64,000 nt of DNA, taken from the NCBI GenBank assembly GCA_041743085.1, contig JBGTNL010000019.1, positions 124,001 through 188,000 of the forward strand, in the 5' to 3' direction. The position numbers were made by a program, and so were the translations under genes. The stretch comes from JAFMPW01 sp041743085. Lineage in GTDB: Bacteria; Bacteroidota; Bacteroidia; Flavobacteriales; Flavobacteriaceae. Below the pieces are notes generated by a model. The model searched no databases, had not been told where the DNA came from, and worked only from the letters and a program-made list of their open reading frames with translations. Within the stretch, counting starts at the first letter, position 1, and the number at the start of each line of letters is the position of its first letter. Below, piece by piece: positions 16,699 to 26,445 of the stretch.

Positions 16699-17427
16699 CT
16701 AAAATCCATTTATTTTGAAAAGGCTTCTGAATCTCATGCTGATAACACCAAAAATGGCTTCCCGGATAATGGAGGAAGTCATTTTTGATTTCCCTTTTTC
16801 CCTATCGGTAAAAATTATGGAAACCTCCTCTATCCTGAACTTCTTGAGATATGCCCGAAACTTCATCTCTATCTGGAACGCATACCCAATAAATTTAACG
16901 GCATCCAGGTCTATGGATTCCAAAACCTTTCGTCTGTAACATATAAATCCGGCGGTTGGGTCGTGCACGCGCATTCCAGTGATCAATTTAACATAAAACG
17001 ATGCCCCGTAAGAAAGCAACACCCTGTATAGCGGCCAGTTTACGACATTGACCCCTTTTTTATACCGGGAGCCTATAGCCACATCGGCTCCATTAAGGCA
17101 GGTCCTATATAATCTGAGAAGATCTGAAGGTCTGTGCGAAAAATCGGCATCCATTTCAAAAATGTAATTGTAGTTCCGGGCAATGGCCCACCTAAACCCG
17201 TGAATGTATGCTGTTCCCAGACCGGATTTTTCCTTTCGTACCTCTAAAAAAAGCCTGTCACGGAAGTCGGGTTGCATTTTCGAAACTGTAGCCGCCGTTC
17301 CGTCGGGAGAATTATCATCTACAATAAGCACATGGAACTCCTTTTGTAAATCAAGGACCGCCCGGATTATAGCTTCAACATTTTCTATTTCGTTATAGGT
17401 AGGAATTATAACCAAGGAATCTGCCAT
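16699..17427 (-). CDS. polyprenol-phosphate mannosyltransferase-like GT2 glycosyltransferase
   Basis: 242 residues. LVIIPTYNEIENVEAII opens a GT-A fold, VDDNSPDGTA and the DxD-like EMDADFSHRP bind nucleotide-sugar and metal, and GSRYKKG is typical of dolichyl/polyprenyl-phosphate mannose synthases. It lacks the C-terminal membrane domain of the longer relatives. It probably makes a polyprenyl-phosphate sugar for envelope glycosylation. The divergent neighbour at 17560 is a GT39-type transferase that would use such a donor (inference). Confidence 0.9.
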   Translation of the reverse strand: MADSLVIIPTYNEIENVEAIIRAVLDLQKEFHVLIVDDNSPDGTAATVSKMQPDFRDRLFLEVRKEKSGLGTAYIHGFRWAIARNYNYIFEMDADFSHRPSDLLRLYRTCLNGADVAIGSRYKKGVNVVNWPLYRVLLSYGASFYVKLITGMRVHDPTAGFICYRRKVLESIDLDAVKFIGYAFQIEMKFRAYLKKFRIEEVSIIFTDREKGKSKMTSSIIREAIFGVISMRFRSLFKINGF

Positions 17428-17532
17428 AGGGTCGCAGCAATTTTCGCAAAAATACTACTTTAAAAAATCGAAAAGGAAATACGGCCGCAATTTTATCGTT
17501 TCTTTAGAATATCTCCTAATGCCTATTATTCG

Positions 17533-17540
17533 TAATTTTG
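17533..17540 (+). promoter_or_regulatory. candidate -7 element for the GT39 gene
   Basis: TAATTTTG matches TAnnTTTG 20 bp before the ATG at 17560. No TTG at the ideal -33 distance. Confidence 0.35.
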
Positions 17541-17559
17541 AGGTGAATCATCATAAGGA

Positions 17560-19224
17560 ATGAAACATAAAACACCCAGACTTTTCCTTTATCTTCTCGG
17601 GGTCATTTTATTGATCAATCTCATTCAAAGTTACTTCACGGAGCTTATTTTTGATGAGGCGTATTACTGGTATTATTCCCAGAACATGTCATGGGGCTAT
17701 TTTGATCATCCCCCAATGGTAGCATTGCTTGTTAAGATCAGCGGCCTTTTGTTTGACGGGGAGCTTGGGGTACGCTTTATGAGTTGCCTTTTAGGAATAG
17801 GGACTATATTCTTTTTGTGGTTATCGGTGGATCATCCCAAAAAGGAAGACTATATTTTTCATTTTTTTGTGCTGGTGTTCTCCATGACCCTTTTGAATGC
17901 CTATGGTTTTCTAACACTCCCCGACACCCCATTGCTCTTTTTCACCGCCTTGTTCCTGTATATCCATAAAAAGTTCCTGCAATCTCCGACGGCCGTCCTG
18001 AGCGTGGTCCTGGGAATGGTGATGGCTGCATTGATGTATAGCAAATACCATGCAATCCTGGTCATTTTTTTTGTGCTGCTATCCAATTATAAATTAGTGT
18101 TGAACAAATATGCATGGATAGCAGTCATAGTATCCTTAATTTGTTATACCCCTCATATCTTATGGCTCTATAAGAACGATTTTGTTTCTATTAAATACCA
18201 CTTATTTGAAAGGCCAAATAGGGAATACCATTTTGAAGACTATACCTTCGGATATTTCATAAACCTTATTGCCCTCTTTGGGTTAACTTTCCCATGGATT
18301 TACATAGGGCTTTATAAAACCAAACAATCCGATCCCTTTTCAAGGGCCTTGGTATACCTAACCTATGGCGTATTGCTTTTTTTCTTTATCTCCAGTTTCA
18401 ACAGGCGGATCCAAACACAATGGATCATTGTAATTTGCATTCCTTTGGTAATTCTTGTGTTTAAGTACATGCTGGAGAACAAAACAGCAAGAAAATGGAT
18501 ATTCCGGATGGGGCTTGTAAATATCCTGGTGCTTTGTTATCTCCGAATCGGTTTGGTGTATGAGCCTTTATTCCCGATAGTTTATGAAACACATGGCAAC
18601 AAGAAATGGGTGAATGAAATAGTATCACAGGTGGGAAATACACCGGTGGTCTTTGAGAATTCATACAGAAACGCACCGATGTATGCCTTTTATTCGGGGA
18701 ATACCAGCTATTCCCTTAACAACATCAGATATAGACGAAATCAGTATTCCCTGGATAGTTCAGAATTTAAAGTGCGGGGCAGAAAAATAGTTTATACTTC
18801 AAAATATATGAAAGAAGGGGATATTTCGTTTACTACGGCAGACGGGTTTACGATTTACGGAGCGTTCAGGGATAATTTTGAATCATTCAGGAAACTCCGC
18901 TGTTATGTGGAAGAAAAGGGTGCAATTTCCCTGGAAGGCGTCCATAGGATGCAGGTTTATAATCCTTACCAAATTGACATTGATCTCGGTAAAATTAAAT
19001 TCGGAGTGGCTTACCTCAATAAGTATAAACAAGTGAAAGAAGTAACTGATCTGGAAGTTCGGCCACTGAGCGGCCATATCACCGCTCTTAAAGCCCGGGA
19101 CAGCACTGGGTTTAGTTTTAAATTGCCCGCTCCCTCCGAAAAACAGTCCGCTTACTTCAAGATATGTATTTCCGAAAATGGCCTATATTGGGGCATTAAT
19201 GGAGAAAATGTAAAACTTCGCTAA
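17560..19224 (+). CDS. GT39 (ArnT/PMT-like) membrane glycosyltransferase
   Basis: 554 residues with about ten or more hydrophobic segments in the first two thirds and a soluble C-terminal domain. The first external loop carries FDEAYYWYYSQNMSWGYFDHPPM, the acidic DE and HPP signature of GT-C enzymes that transfer a sugar from a polyprenyl-phosphate donor to lipid or protein. It is divergent from the polyprenol-phosphate mannose synthase-like gene, a natural donor supplier. A TAATTTTG element at 17533-17540 is a candidate promoter. Its ATG-overlapping stop (TAATGG at 19222) couples it to the DUF4271 gene. Confidence 0.85.
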   Translation: MKHKTPRLFLYLLGVILLINLIQSYFTELIFDEAYYWYYSQNMSWGYFDHPPMVALLVKISGLLFDGELGVRFMSCLLGIGTIFFLWLSVDHPKKEDYIFHFFVLVFSMTLLNAYGFLTLPDTPLLFFTALFLYIHKKFLQSPTAVLSVVLGMVMAALMYSKYHAILVIFFVLLSNYKLVLNKYAWIAVIVSLICYTPHILWLYKNDFVSIKYHLFERPNREYHFEDYTFGYFINLIALFGLTFPWIYIGLYKTKQSDPFSRALVYLTYGVLLFFFISSFNRRIQTQWIIVICIPLVILVFKYMLENKTARKWIFRMGLVNILVLCYLRIGLVYEPLFPIVYETHGNKKWVNEIVSQVGNTPVVFENSYRNAPMYAFYSGNTSYSLNNIRYRRNQYSLDSSEFKVRGRKIVYTSKYMKEGDISFTTADGFTIYGAFRDNFESFRKLRCYVEEKGAISLEGVHRMQVYNPYQIDIDLGKIKFGVAYLNKYKQVKEVTDLEVRPLSGHITALKARDSTGFSFKLPAPSEKQSAYFKICISENGLYWGINGENVKLR

Positions 19225-19880
19225 TGGAACCCATCTATAAAACAATGAGCACTTCGGACTGGATCACAGTTATCCTGTTTTCAAGTGTTGTGTTTATAGT
19301 AATTGCCAAAAGTCTCTTTTACAGCCGATTCCTTAACTTTATTATTTTGCCTTTCAATAACAAATATGTTTTTATGTATAATAAGAAAGACAAGCTGTTG
19401 AACTGGTTTCAGGTTTTTTTCACTATTTTTCAACTTCTCAATTTTTCCCTTTTCCTCTATCTGGCCCGGAATATTCTTTTAGGACAAGTGAACAATTCCT
19501 ATCCGTTCATTTATATAATTATCCTTGGACTATTGATCCTTTTTTTACTGACAAAAATTTTTCTTCAACTAGGGAATGGATTTGTATTCAATAATGGAAA
19601 GACCATATCCGAATTTATCTTTAAAAAATTATCCTATTTAAATTATAGTTCCCTTGTAATGTTTTTGGCCAATATTGTGCTTACTTATGTTCTGAAAGAC
19701 TCAAAAACAATAGTATTTATAGGTATTTTATTGATTATCCTCATAAATGCGGTTGGATGGATCACGATTTTAAAAAATCATCAAAAGTACATCACCAGCC
19801 ACTTTTTCTATTTTATTTTGTACCTTTGCGCTCTCGAAATTGCACCCCTTGTGATAATTGCGAACTATCTAAATGACTGA
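19224..19880 (+). CDS. DUF4271 integral membrane protein
   Basis: 218 residues with six or so hydrophobic helices (ILFSSVVFIVIAKSLFYSRF, FLALILG-like stretches, LIILINAVGWITIL). It matches the DUF4271 family, which in Bacteroidota is characteristically encoded just before uroporphyrinogen-III synthase. It starts on the last base of the preceding stop and ends 5 bp before the next gene, so translation is coupled. A second ATG eight codons in (MSTSDW) is an alternative start. Function unknown. Confidence 0.82.
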   Translation: MEPIYKTMSTSDWITVILFSSVVFIVIAKSLFYSRFLNFIILPFNNKYVFMYNKKDKLLNWFQVFFTIFQLLNFSLFLYLARNILLGQVNNSYPFIYIIILGLLILFLLTKIFLQLGNGFVFNNGKTISEFIFKKLSYLNYSSLVMFLANIVLTYVLKDSKTIVFIGILLIILINAVGWITILKNHQKYITSHFFYFILYLCALEIAPLVIIANYLND

Positions 19881-19885
19881 GGTTT

Positions 19886-20635
19886 ATGAAGGTAAAGACG
19901 ATTTTGGTTTCTCAACCGGAACCTAAAATGGAAAACTCTCCGTATTTGCGACTTATTGAAAAAGAGAAGGTTAAGGTAGACTTTAGGCCTTTTATTCATG
20001 TAGAAGGAGTAGATGCCAAAGGTGTTCGCCAGCAAAAGATAGACTTGCATCACTACACCGCGATTATCCTTACCAGCAGGAATTCGGTGGATCATTTTTT
20101 CAGGATTGCCGTAGAAATGCGTTTTAAGGTGCCTGATACTATGAAATACTTCTGCCAATCCGAAGCGGTAGCTTTTTATTTGCAGAAATATGTGGTGTAC
20201 AGAAAACGTAAAATCTATGTGGGAAAACGAAATTTCCAGGAATTGTTCCCGCTATTCAAAAAATACAAGGACGAAACCTTTCTTCTCCCCTCTTCAGACG
20301 TCTTGAAATCAGATATTCCGGAAACTCTGAATAGTACAGGAATTAAATGGACAAGAGGTATTTTCTACAAAACCGTGATCAGTGATCTCTCGGATCTTAG
20401 GAATGTGTATTACGATGTGCTTGTATTTTTCAGTCCTTCGGGAATAGAATCCCTCTTGAAAAATTTCCCTGATTTCAAGCAAAATGATACCCGCATTGCG
20501 GTATTTGGCGATTCTACCATACATGCTGCGACAGAGGCCGGTCTCCGCATAGATATAAAGGCTCCCACGGCAGAAACTCCTTCCATGACTATGGCCTTAC
20601 AGAAGTATATTACCAGTGTTAATAGGAAACATTAG
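19886..20635 (+). CDS. hemD: uroporphyrinogen-III synthase
   Basis: 249 residues. Seen: ILVSQPEPKMENSPYLRLIE, AIILTSRNSVDHFF, FLLPSSDVLKSDIPETL and VVFFSPSGIESLL-like VFFSPSGIESLLKNF, the two-lobed HemD fold that cyclises hydroxymethylbilane with D-ring inversion in haem synthesis. Sequence conservation in this family is low, but the motifs and the DUF4271 neighbour agree. Confidence 0.9.
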   Translation: MKVKTILVSQPEPKMENSPYLRLIEKEKVKVDFRPFIHVEGVDAKGVRQQKIDLHHYTAIILTSRNSVDHFFRIAVEMRFKVPDTMKYFCQSEAVAFYLQKYVVYRKRKIYVGKRNFQELFPLFKKYKDETFLLPSSDVLKSDIPETLNSTGIKWTRGIFYKTVISDLSDLRNVYYDVLVFFSPSGIESLLKNFPDFKQNDTRIAVFGDSTIHAATEAGLRIDIKAPTAETPSMTMALQKYITSVNRKH

Positions 20636-20826
20636 GAAGTCTTTCCTTTTTTACTTCCGAAGTGATGGGGAATTCGAAGGGATTTATCCGGTTAATCTGT
20701 CATTTTACATTTAGTCAATTGAAGAAAAAGGTCACGCTTCCATAGATTCCTTGCTTTGCTCCGAATACTCTGAGAACATCCATTTCCTAAGCACCTTTCA
20801 TTGATTATTGAGCATAGGCCGCTATC

Positions 20827-22443
20827 CTAAAACGCATAGCGCTGCGGCCCCCCTCTTCTGATCTCTTCCTTGGCAAACGATTCAAACTTTTTAAAGTTTT
20901 CCCTAAAAGCATTGGTTAGCTTAAATGCCGTTTTGTAGTATGCTTCGTCATCATTCCAGGTAGCTCTCGGACTTAGGACACCGGTAGGAACGCCGGGGCA
21001 TTCCCTTGGCTGGGCTACCCCGAAAACGGAGTGAATATGATACGTGTCGTACGTATATAATCCTAGTTTTCCATTAAGCGCGGCACGAATCATGGCCCGC
21101 GTATATTTCAATTTCATTCTTGTACCTACACCATACGGCCCTCCGGTCCATCCCGTATTCACCAGCCAAACATTGACCCCGGATTCTTTCATTTTTGCAC
21201 TTAACATTTCAGCATATACCGTTGGATGCAATGGCATAAAAGGTGCCCCAAAACATGCCGAAAAAGAAGGAACAGGTTCCACTACCCCCGCTTCAGTCCC
21301 TGCAACTTTGGCTGTATATCCCGAAATAAAGTGATAGGCAGCCTGGCTGGGCGTCAGCTTGGAAATGGGAGGTATGACACCAAAGGCATCCGCAGTAAGA
21401 AAAAATATATTCTTGGGGTTCTTTCCAATTGAAGGTTCCTGAATATTCTCAATATGATAAATAGGGTAGCTAACCCGGGTATTCTGAGTGATGGAAGTAT
21501 CCTCAAAATCAACTTCCCCCTTATCACCCATAATCACATTTTCCAGGATGGCACCTTCTTTGATAGCGCCATATATTTCCGGCTCGTTGTCCCGGGATAG
21601 GTTAATGACCTTGGCATAACACCCACCCTCAAAATTAAATACGGTATTTTCTTTTGTCCAGCCGTGTTCATCATCCCCGATCAGTTTTCTATACGGATCT
21701 GTGGATAAGGTAGTTTTTCCGGTTCCCGATAAACCGAAGAAAATAGCGGTATCTCCGTCTGCGCCCACATTAGCCGAACAATGCATCGGAAGGGTATCCT
21801 TATATACCGGCAAAATAAAATTTAGGGCAGAGAAAATACCCTTTTTAATCTCTCCCGTATACCCCGTACCTCCAATCAGTGCAATCTTCCTGGTAAAATT
21901 CAAGATAGCAAAATTGTGCTGCCTCGTGCCATCTACCTCCGCGTCGGCCATAAAACCCGGTGCGTTGATCACGGTCCATTCCGGATCAAACTCCTTGAGT
22001 TCCTTTTCCCTTGGCCTAATAAACATATTATAGGCAAACATGTTGGACCAGGGATATTCATTAACTACCCTGATGCTCATTTTGTAATCCTTATCGGCAC
22101 AGGCAAAACAATCCCTCACAAACAGTTCCTTTTTGTTCAGGTAGCCAATGACCTTGTCATAAAGCTTATCAAATTTCCCAGGCTCGAAGGGTATATTGAC
22201 AGATCCCCACCAAACCTTATCAGCGGTAATATCATCCTTCACTATGAAACGGTCCATAGGTGACCTGCCGGTAAATTCGCCGGTATTTATTGCAAGTGCC
22301 CCGGAGGAAGCCGTTTTTCCCATGCCTTTCTCCAGTGTGATCCCATGCAGTTCTGAAGGAGTCAATTGATAATGTACATTGTCATTTTCAAGTCCATATT
22401 CCCGTAACGAAATCGATTTCGTAGTGAGGTCAGATGTTTCCAT
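20827..22443 (-). CDS. pckA: phosphoenolpyruvate carboxykinase (ATP)
   Basis: 538 residues, normal length. Converts oxaloacetate and ATP to phosphoenolpyruvate in gluconeogenesis. Kinase-1a P-loop FFGLSGTGKTTLST, metal/oxaloacetate motif IGDDEHGW, NFEGGCYAKVI, and NTGWTGGPYGVGTRM near the C-terminus. It is convergent with hemD with a 191-bp gap that holds nothing recognisable. Confidence 0.96.
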   Translation of the reverse strand: METSDLTTKSISLREYGLENDNVHYQLTPSELHGITLEKGMGKTASSGALAINTGEFTGRSPMDRFIVKDDITADKVWWGSVNIPFEPGKFDKLYDKVIGYLNKKELFVRDCFACADKDYKMSIRVVNEYPWSNMFAYNMFIRPREKELKEFDPEWTVINAPGFMADAEVDGTRQHNFAILNFTRKIALIGGTGYTGEIKKGIFSALNFILPVYKDTLPMHCSANVGADGDTAIFFGLSGTGKTTLSTDPYRKLIGDDEHGWTKENTVFNFEGGCYAKVINLSRDNEPEIYGAIKEGAILENVIMGDKGEVDFEDTSITQNTRVSYPIYHIENIQEPSIGKNPKNIFFLTADAFGVIPPISKLTPSQAAYHFISGYTAKVAGTEAGVVEPVPSFSACFGAPFMPLHPTVYAEMLSAKMKESGVNVWLVNTGWTGGPYGVGTRMKLKYTRAMIRAALNGKLGLYTYDTYHIHSVFGVAQPRECPGVPTGVLSPRATWNDDEAYYKTAFKLTNAFRENFKKFESFAKEEIRRGGPQRYAF

Positions 22444-22511
22444 AATACGCTTTTATTGTTAACACAAAATTAGGAAAAATATAACCCATTTCGGTTGATT
22501 TGCCCGTTACT

Positions 22512-22898
22512 TTAGTTGAACCGTTTAAAAACACGATGAGCCAACAGCAGCCAGCCCGAAATGAGCAATACACCGCCAAATGGGGTAATTAATCCTATTG
22601 TTGTAAAATTAAATTCTGTTAGACTGTTTACGGCGAGCAGGTAAATTGAAAAGGAAAAGAACACCACCCCTGCCGTAATTAAATAATGTATCCACTTTTT
22701 GTCCCTATCGGTTAGCCCGGTTAAAGTTCCCAGGACCAGCAGGAACAGGGCATGATACATTTGGTATTTGACCCCGGTTTCGAAAGATCGCATGGCATCG
22801 TTATCAATGAGCCCCTTTAGACCATGTGCCCCAAAAGCGCCAAGTATAATAGCCAAAACCCCAAAGAAAATGCCGGTCAGAAAAATTGTTCTGTTCAT
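22512..22898 (-). CDS. DUF423 (YgdD-like) membrane protein
   Basis: 128 residues with four predicted transmembrane helices. GAFGAHGLKG near the N-terminus and YQMYHALFLL are the family signatures. Function unknown. It lies 68 bp upstream of pckA on the same strand and is divergent from the saccharopine dehydrogenase-like gene. Confidence 0.88.
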   Translation of the reverse strand: MNRTIFLTGIFFGVLAIILGAFGAHGLKGLIDNDAMRSFETGVKYQMYHALFLLVLGTLTGLTDRDKKWIHYLITAGVVFFSFSIYLLAVNSLTEFNFTTIGLITPFGGVLLISGWLLLAHRVFKRFN

Positions 22899-22978
22899 AA
22901 CTTGGAGTGCTATTTTTTTTACAAATGTAACAATTTGATACCTTAGCGGCCGTTATTAAATGTAATTTTAAGAAATTC

Positions 22979-24352
22979 ATGTCGCGAAAAATTTTTGTTG
23001 TCGGTGCCGGTAAATCTACTTCGTACCTGTTAGACTATTTACTGGATAAATCGGTTTCAGAGAAGCTGCATCTCACCATTGGCGATCTGCATCCTGAAAC
23101 CATTCCATTAGCTATAAAAGATCATCCTTCATGCACTGTAATTTTGCTTGATATATTCAATGATGAGGATCGCCGAAATGCAGTTCAGGGTTCGGACATA
23201 GTGGTGTCCATGCTCCCCGCACGATTGCATATTAGAGTCGCAGAAGATTGTATTAAATTCAATAAACACCTGGTGACTGCTTCTTATGTAAGCGATGAAA
23301 TAATGGCCTTGGACCATAAGGCAAAGGAAAAAGGACTGGTTTTTATGAACGAAATAGGCCTGGATCCCGGCATAGACCATATGAGCGCGATGCACATTAT
23401 TGACGGTATTCGAAAGAAGGGTGGCAAAATGCTCCTTTTTGAATCATTCACGGGGGGGCTGGTAGCACCGGAAAGCGACAGCAACCTCTGGAATTATAAA
23501 TTTACCTGGAATCCCAGGAATGTGGTTGTAGCGGGCCAGGGAGGAACCGCCAAATTCGTTCAGGAAGGGACCTACAAATATATTCCCTATCACCGACTGT
23601 TTAGAAGAACAGAATTTATGGAGATCGCAGGTTACGGCACCTTTGAGGCCTATGCAAACAGAGATTCTTTAAAATATCGGGAAGCCTACGGACTTACCAA
23701 TGTCCTCACCTTATACAGGGGAACCATGCGAAGAGTAGGGTACTCCAAAGCCTGGAATATGTTTGTGCAATTAGGCATGACGGATGACAGTTATTCCATT
23801 GAAAATTCAGAAGGGATGTCTTACCGGGAATTTACCAATCTTTTCCTTCCTTATTCCCCTACTGATTCCGTGGAATTGAAGTTAAGGCATTACCTTAAAA
23901 TTGATCAGGATGATATAATGTGGGGCAAATTGTTAGAATTGAACCTATTTGATCCCAACAGGATCATAACCCTTAAAAATGCAACTCCTGCTCAAATACT
24001 TCAGCAGATTCTGGAAGCTAGCTGGACCTTGGCCGATGACGACAGGGATATGATCGTGATGTACCACAAGTTTGGTTATGAACTCGATGGGAAAAAGAAA
24101 CAACTCGACGCAAATATGGTGGTTATTGGCGAGGACCGGACACACACCGCCATGGCGAAAACCGTTGGATTACCCGTTGCCATTGCCACCCTTCTAATTC
24201 TAAATAAGAAAATTACAACTCCTGGGGTTCAGATACCTATTCTGTATGAAGTTTACGAACCTATTCTTTCCGAATTGAAAGAATATGGCATAGTCTTTAA
24301 GGAGTACAAAGTGCCTTATTTAGGGTATAATCCACAATCGGTCGCAGGTTAA
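22979..24352 (+). CDS. saccharopine dehydrogenase/reductase (LYS9-like)
   Basis: 457 residues. N-terminal Rossmann motif VVGAGKSTSYLLDYLL, then MLPARLHIRVAEDCI and NEIGLDPGIDHMSA, the hallmarks of the saccharopine reductase family (NAD(P)+, L-glutamate-forming side). In bacteria without fungal lysine synthesis it usually belongs to lysine degradation, converting saccharopine to aminoadipate semialdehyde plus glutamate. The Lrp/AsnC regulator 48 bp downstream is probably cotranscribed and could control it (inference). Confidence 0.88.
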   Translation: MSRKIFVVGAGKSTSYLLDYLLDKSVSEKLHLTIGDLHPETIPLAIKDHPSCTVILLDIFNDEDRRNAVQGSDIVVSMLPARLHIRVAEDCIKFNKHLVTASYVSDEIMALDHKAKEKGLVFMNEIGLDPGIDHMSAMHIIDGIRKKGGKMLLFESFTGGLVAPESDSNLWNYKFTWNPRNVVVAGQGGTAKFVQEGTYKYIPYHRLFRRTEFMEIAGYGTFEAYANRDSLKYREAYGLTNVLTLYRGTMRRVGYSKAWNMFVQLGMTDDSYSIENSEGMSYREFTNLFLPYSPTDSVELKLRHYLKIDQDDIMWGKLLELNLFDPNRIITLKNATPAQILQQILEASWTLADDDRDMIVMYHKFGYELDGKKKQLDANMVVIGEDRTHTAMAKTVGLPVAIATLLILNKKITTPGVQIPILYEVYEPILSELKEYGIVFKEYKVPYLGYNPQSVAG

Positions 24353-24400
24353 TATTTGAAATAATATATACTATCTTTATATTCTAATTGAAACCAGAAT

Positions 24401-24871
24401 ATGAAATCTTCCAACGGTACGTTATCCATTGACGGGATTGACAAAAAGATACTAAGATTTCTTATGGCGGATGCCCGCAAACCCATACTGGAGATTGCCA
24501 GGAATATCGGCATTTCCGGCGCTGCCATTCATCAGCGACTGCGAAAGCTTGAAAAATCGGGACTTATTGCAGGGTCCAAATTTGTTATCAATCCGAAAAT
24601 ATTGGGTTATACCACTATGGCATATATCGGAATATTTCTGGACAAGGCGATGAGCAATCCCAAAGCTGTGAAAGCTTTGGAAACCATTCCCGAGGTTTTG
24701 GAATGCCATTACACAACAGGGAACTGGTCCATATTAATCAAAGTGCTCTGCAAGGACAACGAACACCTGATGCATGTTCTGAATAAGAACATTCAACAGA
24801 TTGAAGGCGTTTCCAGAACGGAGACCTTCATTTCGCTAAATCAGCAAATAGACCGGCAGATCACGATATGA
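24401..24871 (+). CDS. Lrp/AsnC-family transcriptional regulator
   Basis: 156 residues. N-terminal winged helix (IDGIDKKILRFLMADARKPI, GISGAAIHQRLRKLEKSG) and C-terminal RAM/AsnC ligand domain (LGYTTMAYIGIFL, VLECHYTTGNWSILIKV). Such proteins form octamers and respond to amino acids; the neighbouring saccharopine dehydrogenase suggests lysine or a lysine breakdown product as signal (inference). A TATCTTTA element at 24372-24379 may be its own promoter. Confidence 0.9.
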   Translation: MKSSNGTLSIDGIDKKILRFLMADARKPILEIARNIGISGAAIHQRLRKLEKSGLIAGSKFVINPKILGYTTMAYIGIFLDKAMSNPKAVKALETIPEVLECHYTTGNWSILIKVLCKDNEHLMHVLNKNIQQIEGVSRTETFISLNQQIDRQITI

Positions 24872-24908
24872 AAGACCCGTCAGATTTCAGAAACCCGACG
24901 TATCGCTT

Positions 24909-25354
24909 TCACTTAAACCCAAGTAAAACAATAGGTTCCTCTACTTCAATTCCTCCTGCGGCAATATATGCTTTTCTGGCCGCAATATTAGTCTGCTCTG
25001 CTGCAACCCAGGACCCGGTGCAGCCTAGTTCCCGGCCATAGGAGCATAGAAATTTTACCAATTCCCGGCCCATTCCTTTATTCTGAAATTCTTCCACTAC
25101 CGATACCTCGTTCACAAAAAGCTGCGGGTCTTTGTCCGGATGAACATAATTCAAACCTGATGCCATCCCGATGATATGATCTTTATCCCGGCAAGAACAA
25201 GGTGGTACCGGGGATCGGCAAGGAATTCTTCGGCCCCGTGCCTTTTTATTTCATGATCGAACAACCGTGCCCCTAGCCGTTCCAAAGCGGGAAGATCCTT
25301 TATAGTGGCCAGTCTTAGTATAACTTCTGGGGGCATTTGATGATTAAGACCCAC
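24909..25354 (-). pseudogene. GNAT N-acetyltransferase split by a one-base frameshift
   Basis: Two overlapping frames together make one GNAT protein. The first (from 25354, or ATG 25336: MPPEVILRLATIKDLPALERLGARLF...HLVLAG) hits a stop at 25151. The second continues the fold from DHIIGMASGLNYVHPDKDPQLFVNEVSVVEEFQNKGMGRELVKFL to LLGFK at 24909. Restoring one G in the CCC run at 25187-25189 (plus strand) rejoins them as HLVLAGDKDHIIGMASG. The acetyl-CoA motif (QNKGMGRELV) is intact, so the lesion is recent, or it is a sequencing error or programmed shift. Substrate unknown. Confidence 0.8.
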
Positions 25355-25378
25355 AAGGTCTCAAAGACCTTGCAGGTC
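25348..25378. repeat. interspersed palindrome, GACC...CAAGGTCT type
   Basis: GACCCACAAGGTCT (25348-25361), a CAA loop, and AGACCTTGCAGGTC (25365-25378) form a 14-bp near-perfect hairpin with two mismatches. It sits at the 5' end of the broken GNAT gene, just downstream of the metallopeptidase gene. A related palindrome lies at 29651-29683. Both belong to the ACCT-CAAGGT-type intergenic palindromes I associate with Bacteroidota genomes. Confidence 0.65.
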
Positions 25379-25390
25379 AATAGTGATTTC

Positions 25391-26092
25391 CTAATCTCTT
25401 CTCCCAAACACCTGCAATGCAAAGTAGAACAGGGTAGCCAGAGAACCGATAGCCGCTACCAGATACGTTCTGGCAGCCCATTTTAAGGCATCCTCGGAGC
25501 CCTTGTATTCATCTCGGGTTACCATATTCTTTTGCTTTAACCACGCCAAGGCACGATTGCTGGCATCGTATTCCACAGGGAGGGTAATAAAACTGAATAA
25601 GGTGGCCAGACCCATCATAATCAATCCGGCAACTGCGATCCAGAATCCGAAGCCTACGCCTGCAGCAGCGCCAAGCATTAAACCACCAAACACCACCCAC
25701 ATGGACATGCCGGAGGTAATACTTACCACAGGCACCAGTTTGGAGCGCATGGTCAGCCACTCGTAAGCCTGTGCATGCTGCACTGCATGCCCGCATTCGT
25801 GCGCAGCTACCGCTGCCGCTGCGGCATTCCTTTGGTTATAGACCCCCTCACTCAGGTTGACCGTTTTGTCTTTCGGATTATAGTGATCCGTCAGCCTTCC
25901 GGCAGCCGAAAGCACCTTCACATCCCGAATTCCATGATCTGCCAACATCTTTTCGGCAATCTCAGCCCCGCTCATGCCGTTCTGCAAATGCACTTTAGAA
26001 TAGTATCGGAACTTACTTTTAAGTTTTCTGCTGACCAGCCAGCTCACCAGAGCTATAGCGCCTATCAGTATATAATATCCCATTCCAATCAT
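25391..26092 (-). CDS. membrane neutral zinc metallopeptidase (PF04298-type)
   Basis: 233 residues. An N-terminal membrane helix (YYILIGAIALVSWLV), a soluble region with VNLSEGVYNQRNAAAAAVAAHECGHAVQHA containing the HExxH-type zinc motif (HECGH), then two or three more helices (ITSGMSMWVVFGGLMLGAAAG and others). Family members are predicted membrane proteases of unknown substrate. ATG 26083 is an alternative start three codons in. A palindrome lies just beyond its stop. Confidence 0.87.
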   Translation of the reverse strand: MIGMGYYILIGAIALVSWLVSRKLKSKFRYYSKVHLQNGMSGAEIAEKMLADHGIRDVKVLSAAGRLTDHYNPKDKTVNLSEGVYNQRNAAAAAVAAHECGHAVQHAQAYEWLTMRSKLVPVVSITSGMSMWVVFGGLMLGAAAGVGFGFWIAVAGLIMMGLATLFSFITLPVEYDASNRALAWLKQKNMVTRDEYKGSEDALKWAARTYLVAAIGSLATLFYFALQVFGRRD

Positions 26093-26190
26093 ATTTCTCT
26101 CGTTTAGTATTTGATAAAACTACAATTTATATAGCAAAAATCCCGCCAATCGGGGCAGGACAATAACCACTGACAAAATGTCCAGAAAGT

Positions 26191-26445
26191 TTATTTATGC
26201 TTTAGTTTCAGGAATACCATAGAGAGCACCAGCAATAATGTAATTGCGTTGGCAAGGATAACCGGCAAACTCTTAATGGATACCCCGTAGATCAGCCAAA
26301 GGGAAAGCCCTACACTAAGCACTATATACATGATGAGTGAAATGTCTTTGGCAGATCTATGCTTCCAGGTCTTGTATACCTGGGGTAGAAAGGCGGCAGT
26401 GGTAAGGGTAGCGGCAATAAGACCCAGTATTTCGGTTGTATCCAT
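26191..26445 (-). CDS. SemiSWEET/PQ-loop small membrane transporter
   Basis: 84 residues with three transmembrane helices and the PQ motif in TAAFLPQVYKTWKHRSAKDIS, characteristic of bacterial SemiSWEETs, which dimerise to move sugars such as sucrose. Length is right for the family. Substrate not readable. Confidence 0.88.
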   Translation of the reverse strand: MDTTEILGLIAATLTTAAFLPQVYKTWKHRSAKDISLIMYIVLSVGLSLWLIYGVSIKSLPVILANAITLLLVLSMVFLKLKHK

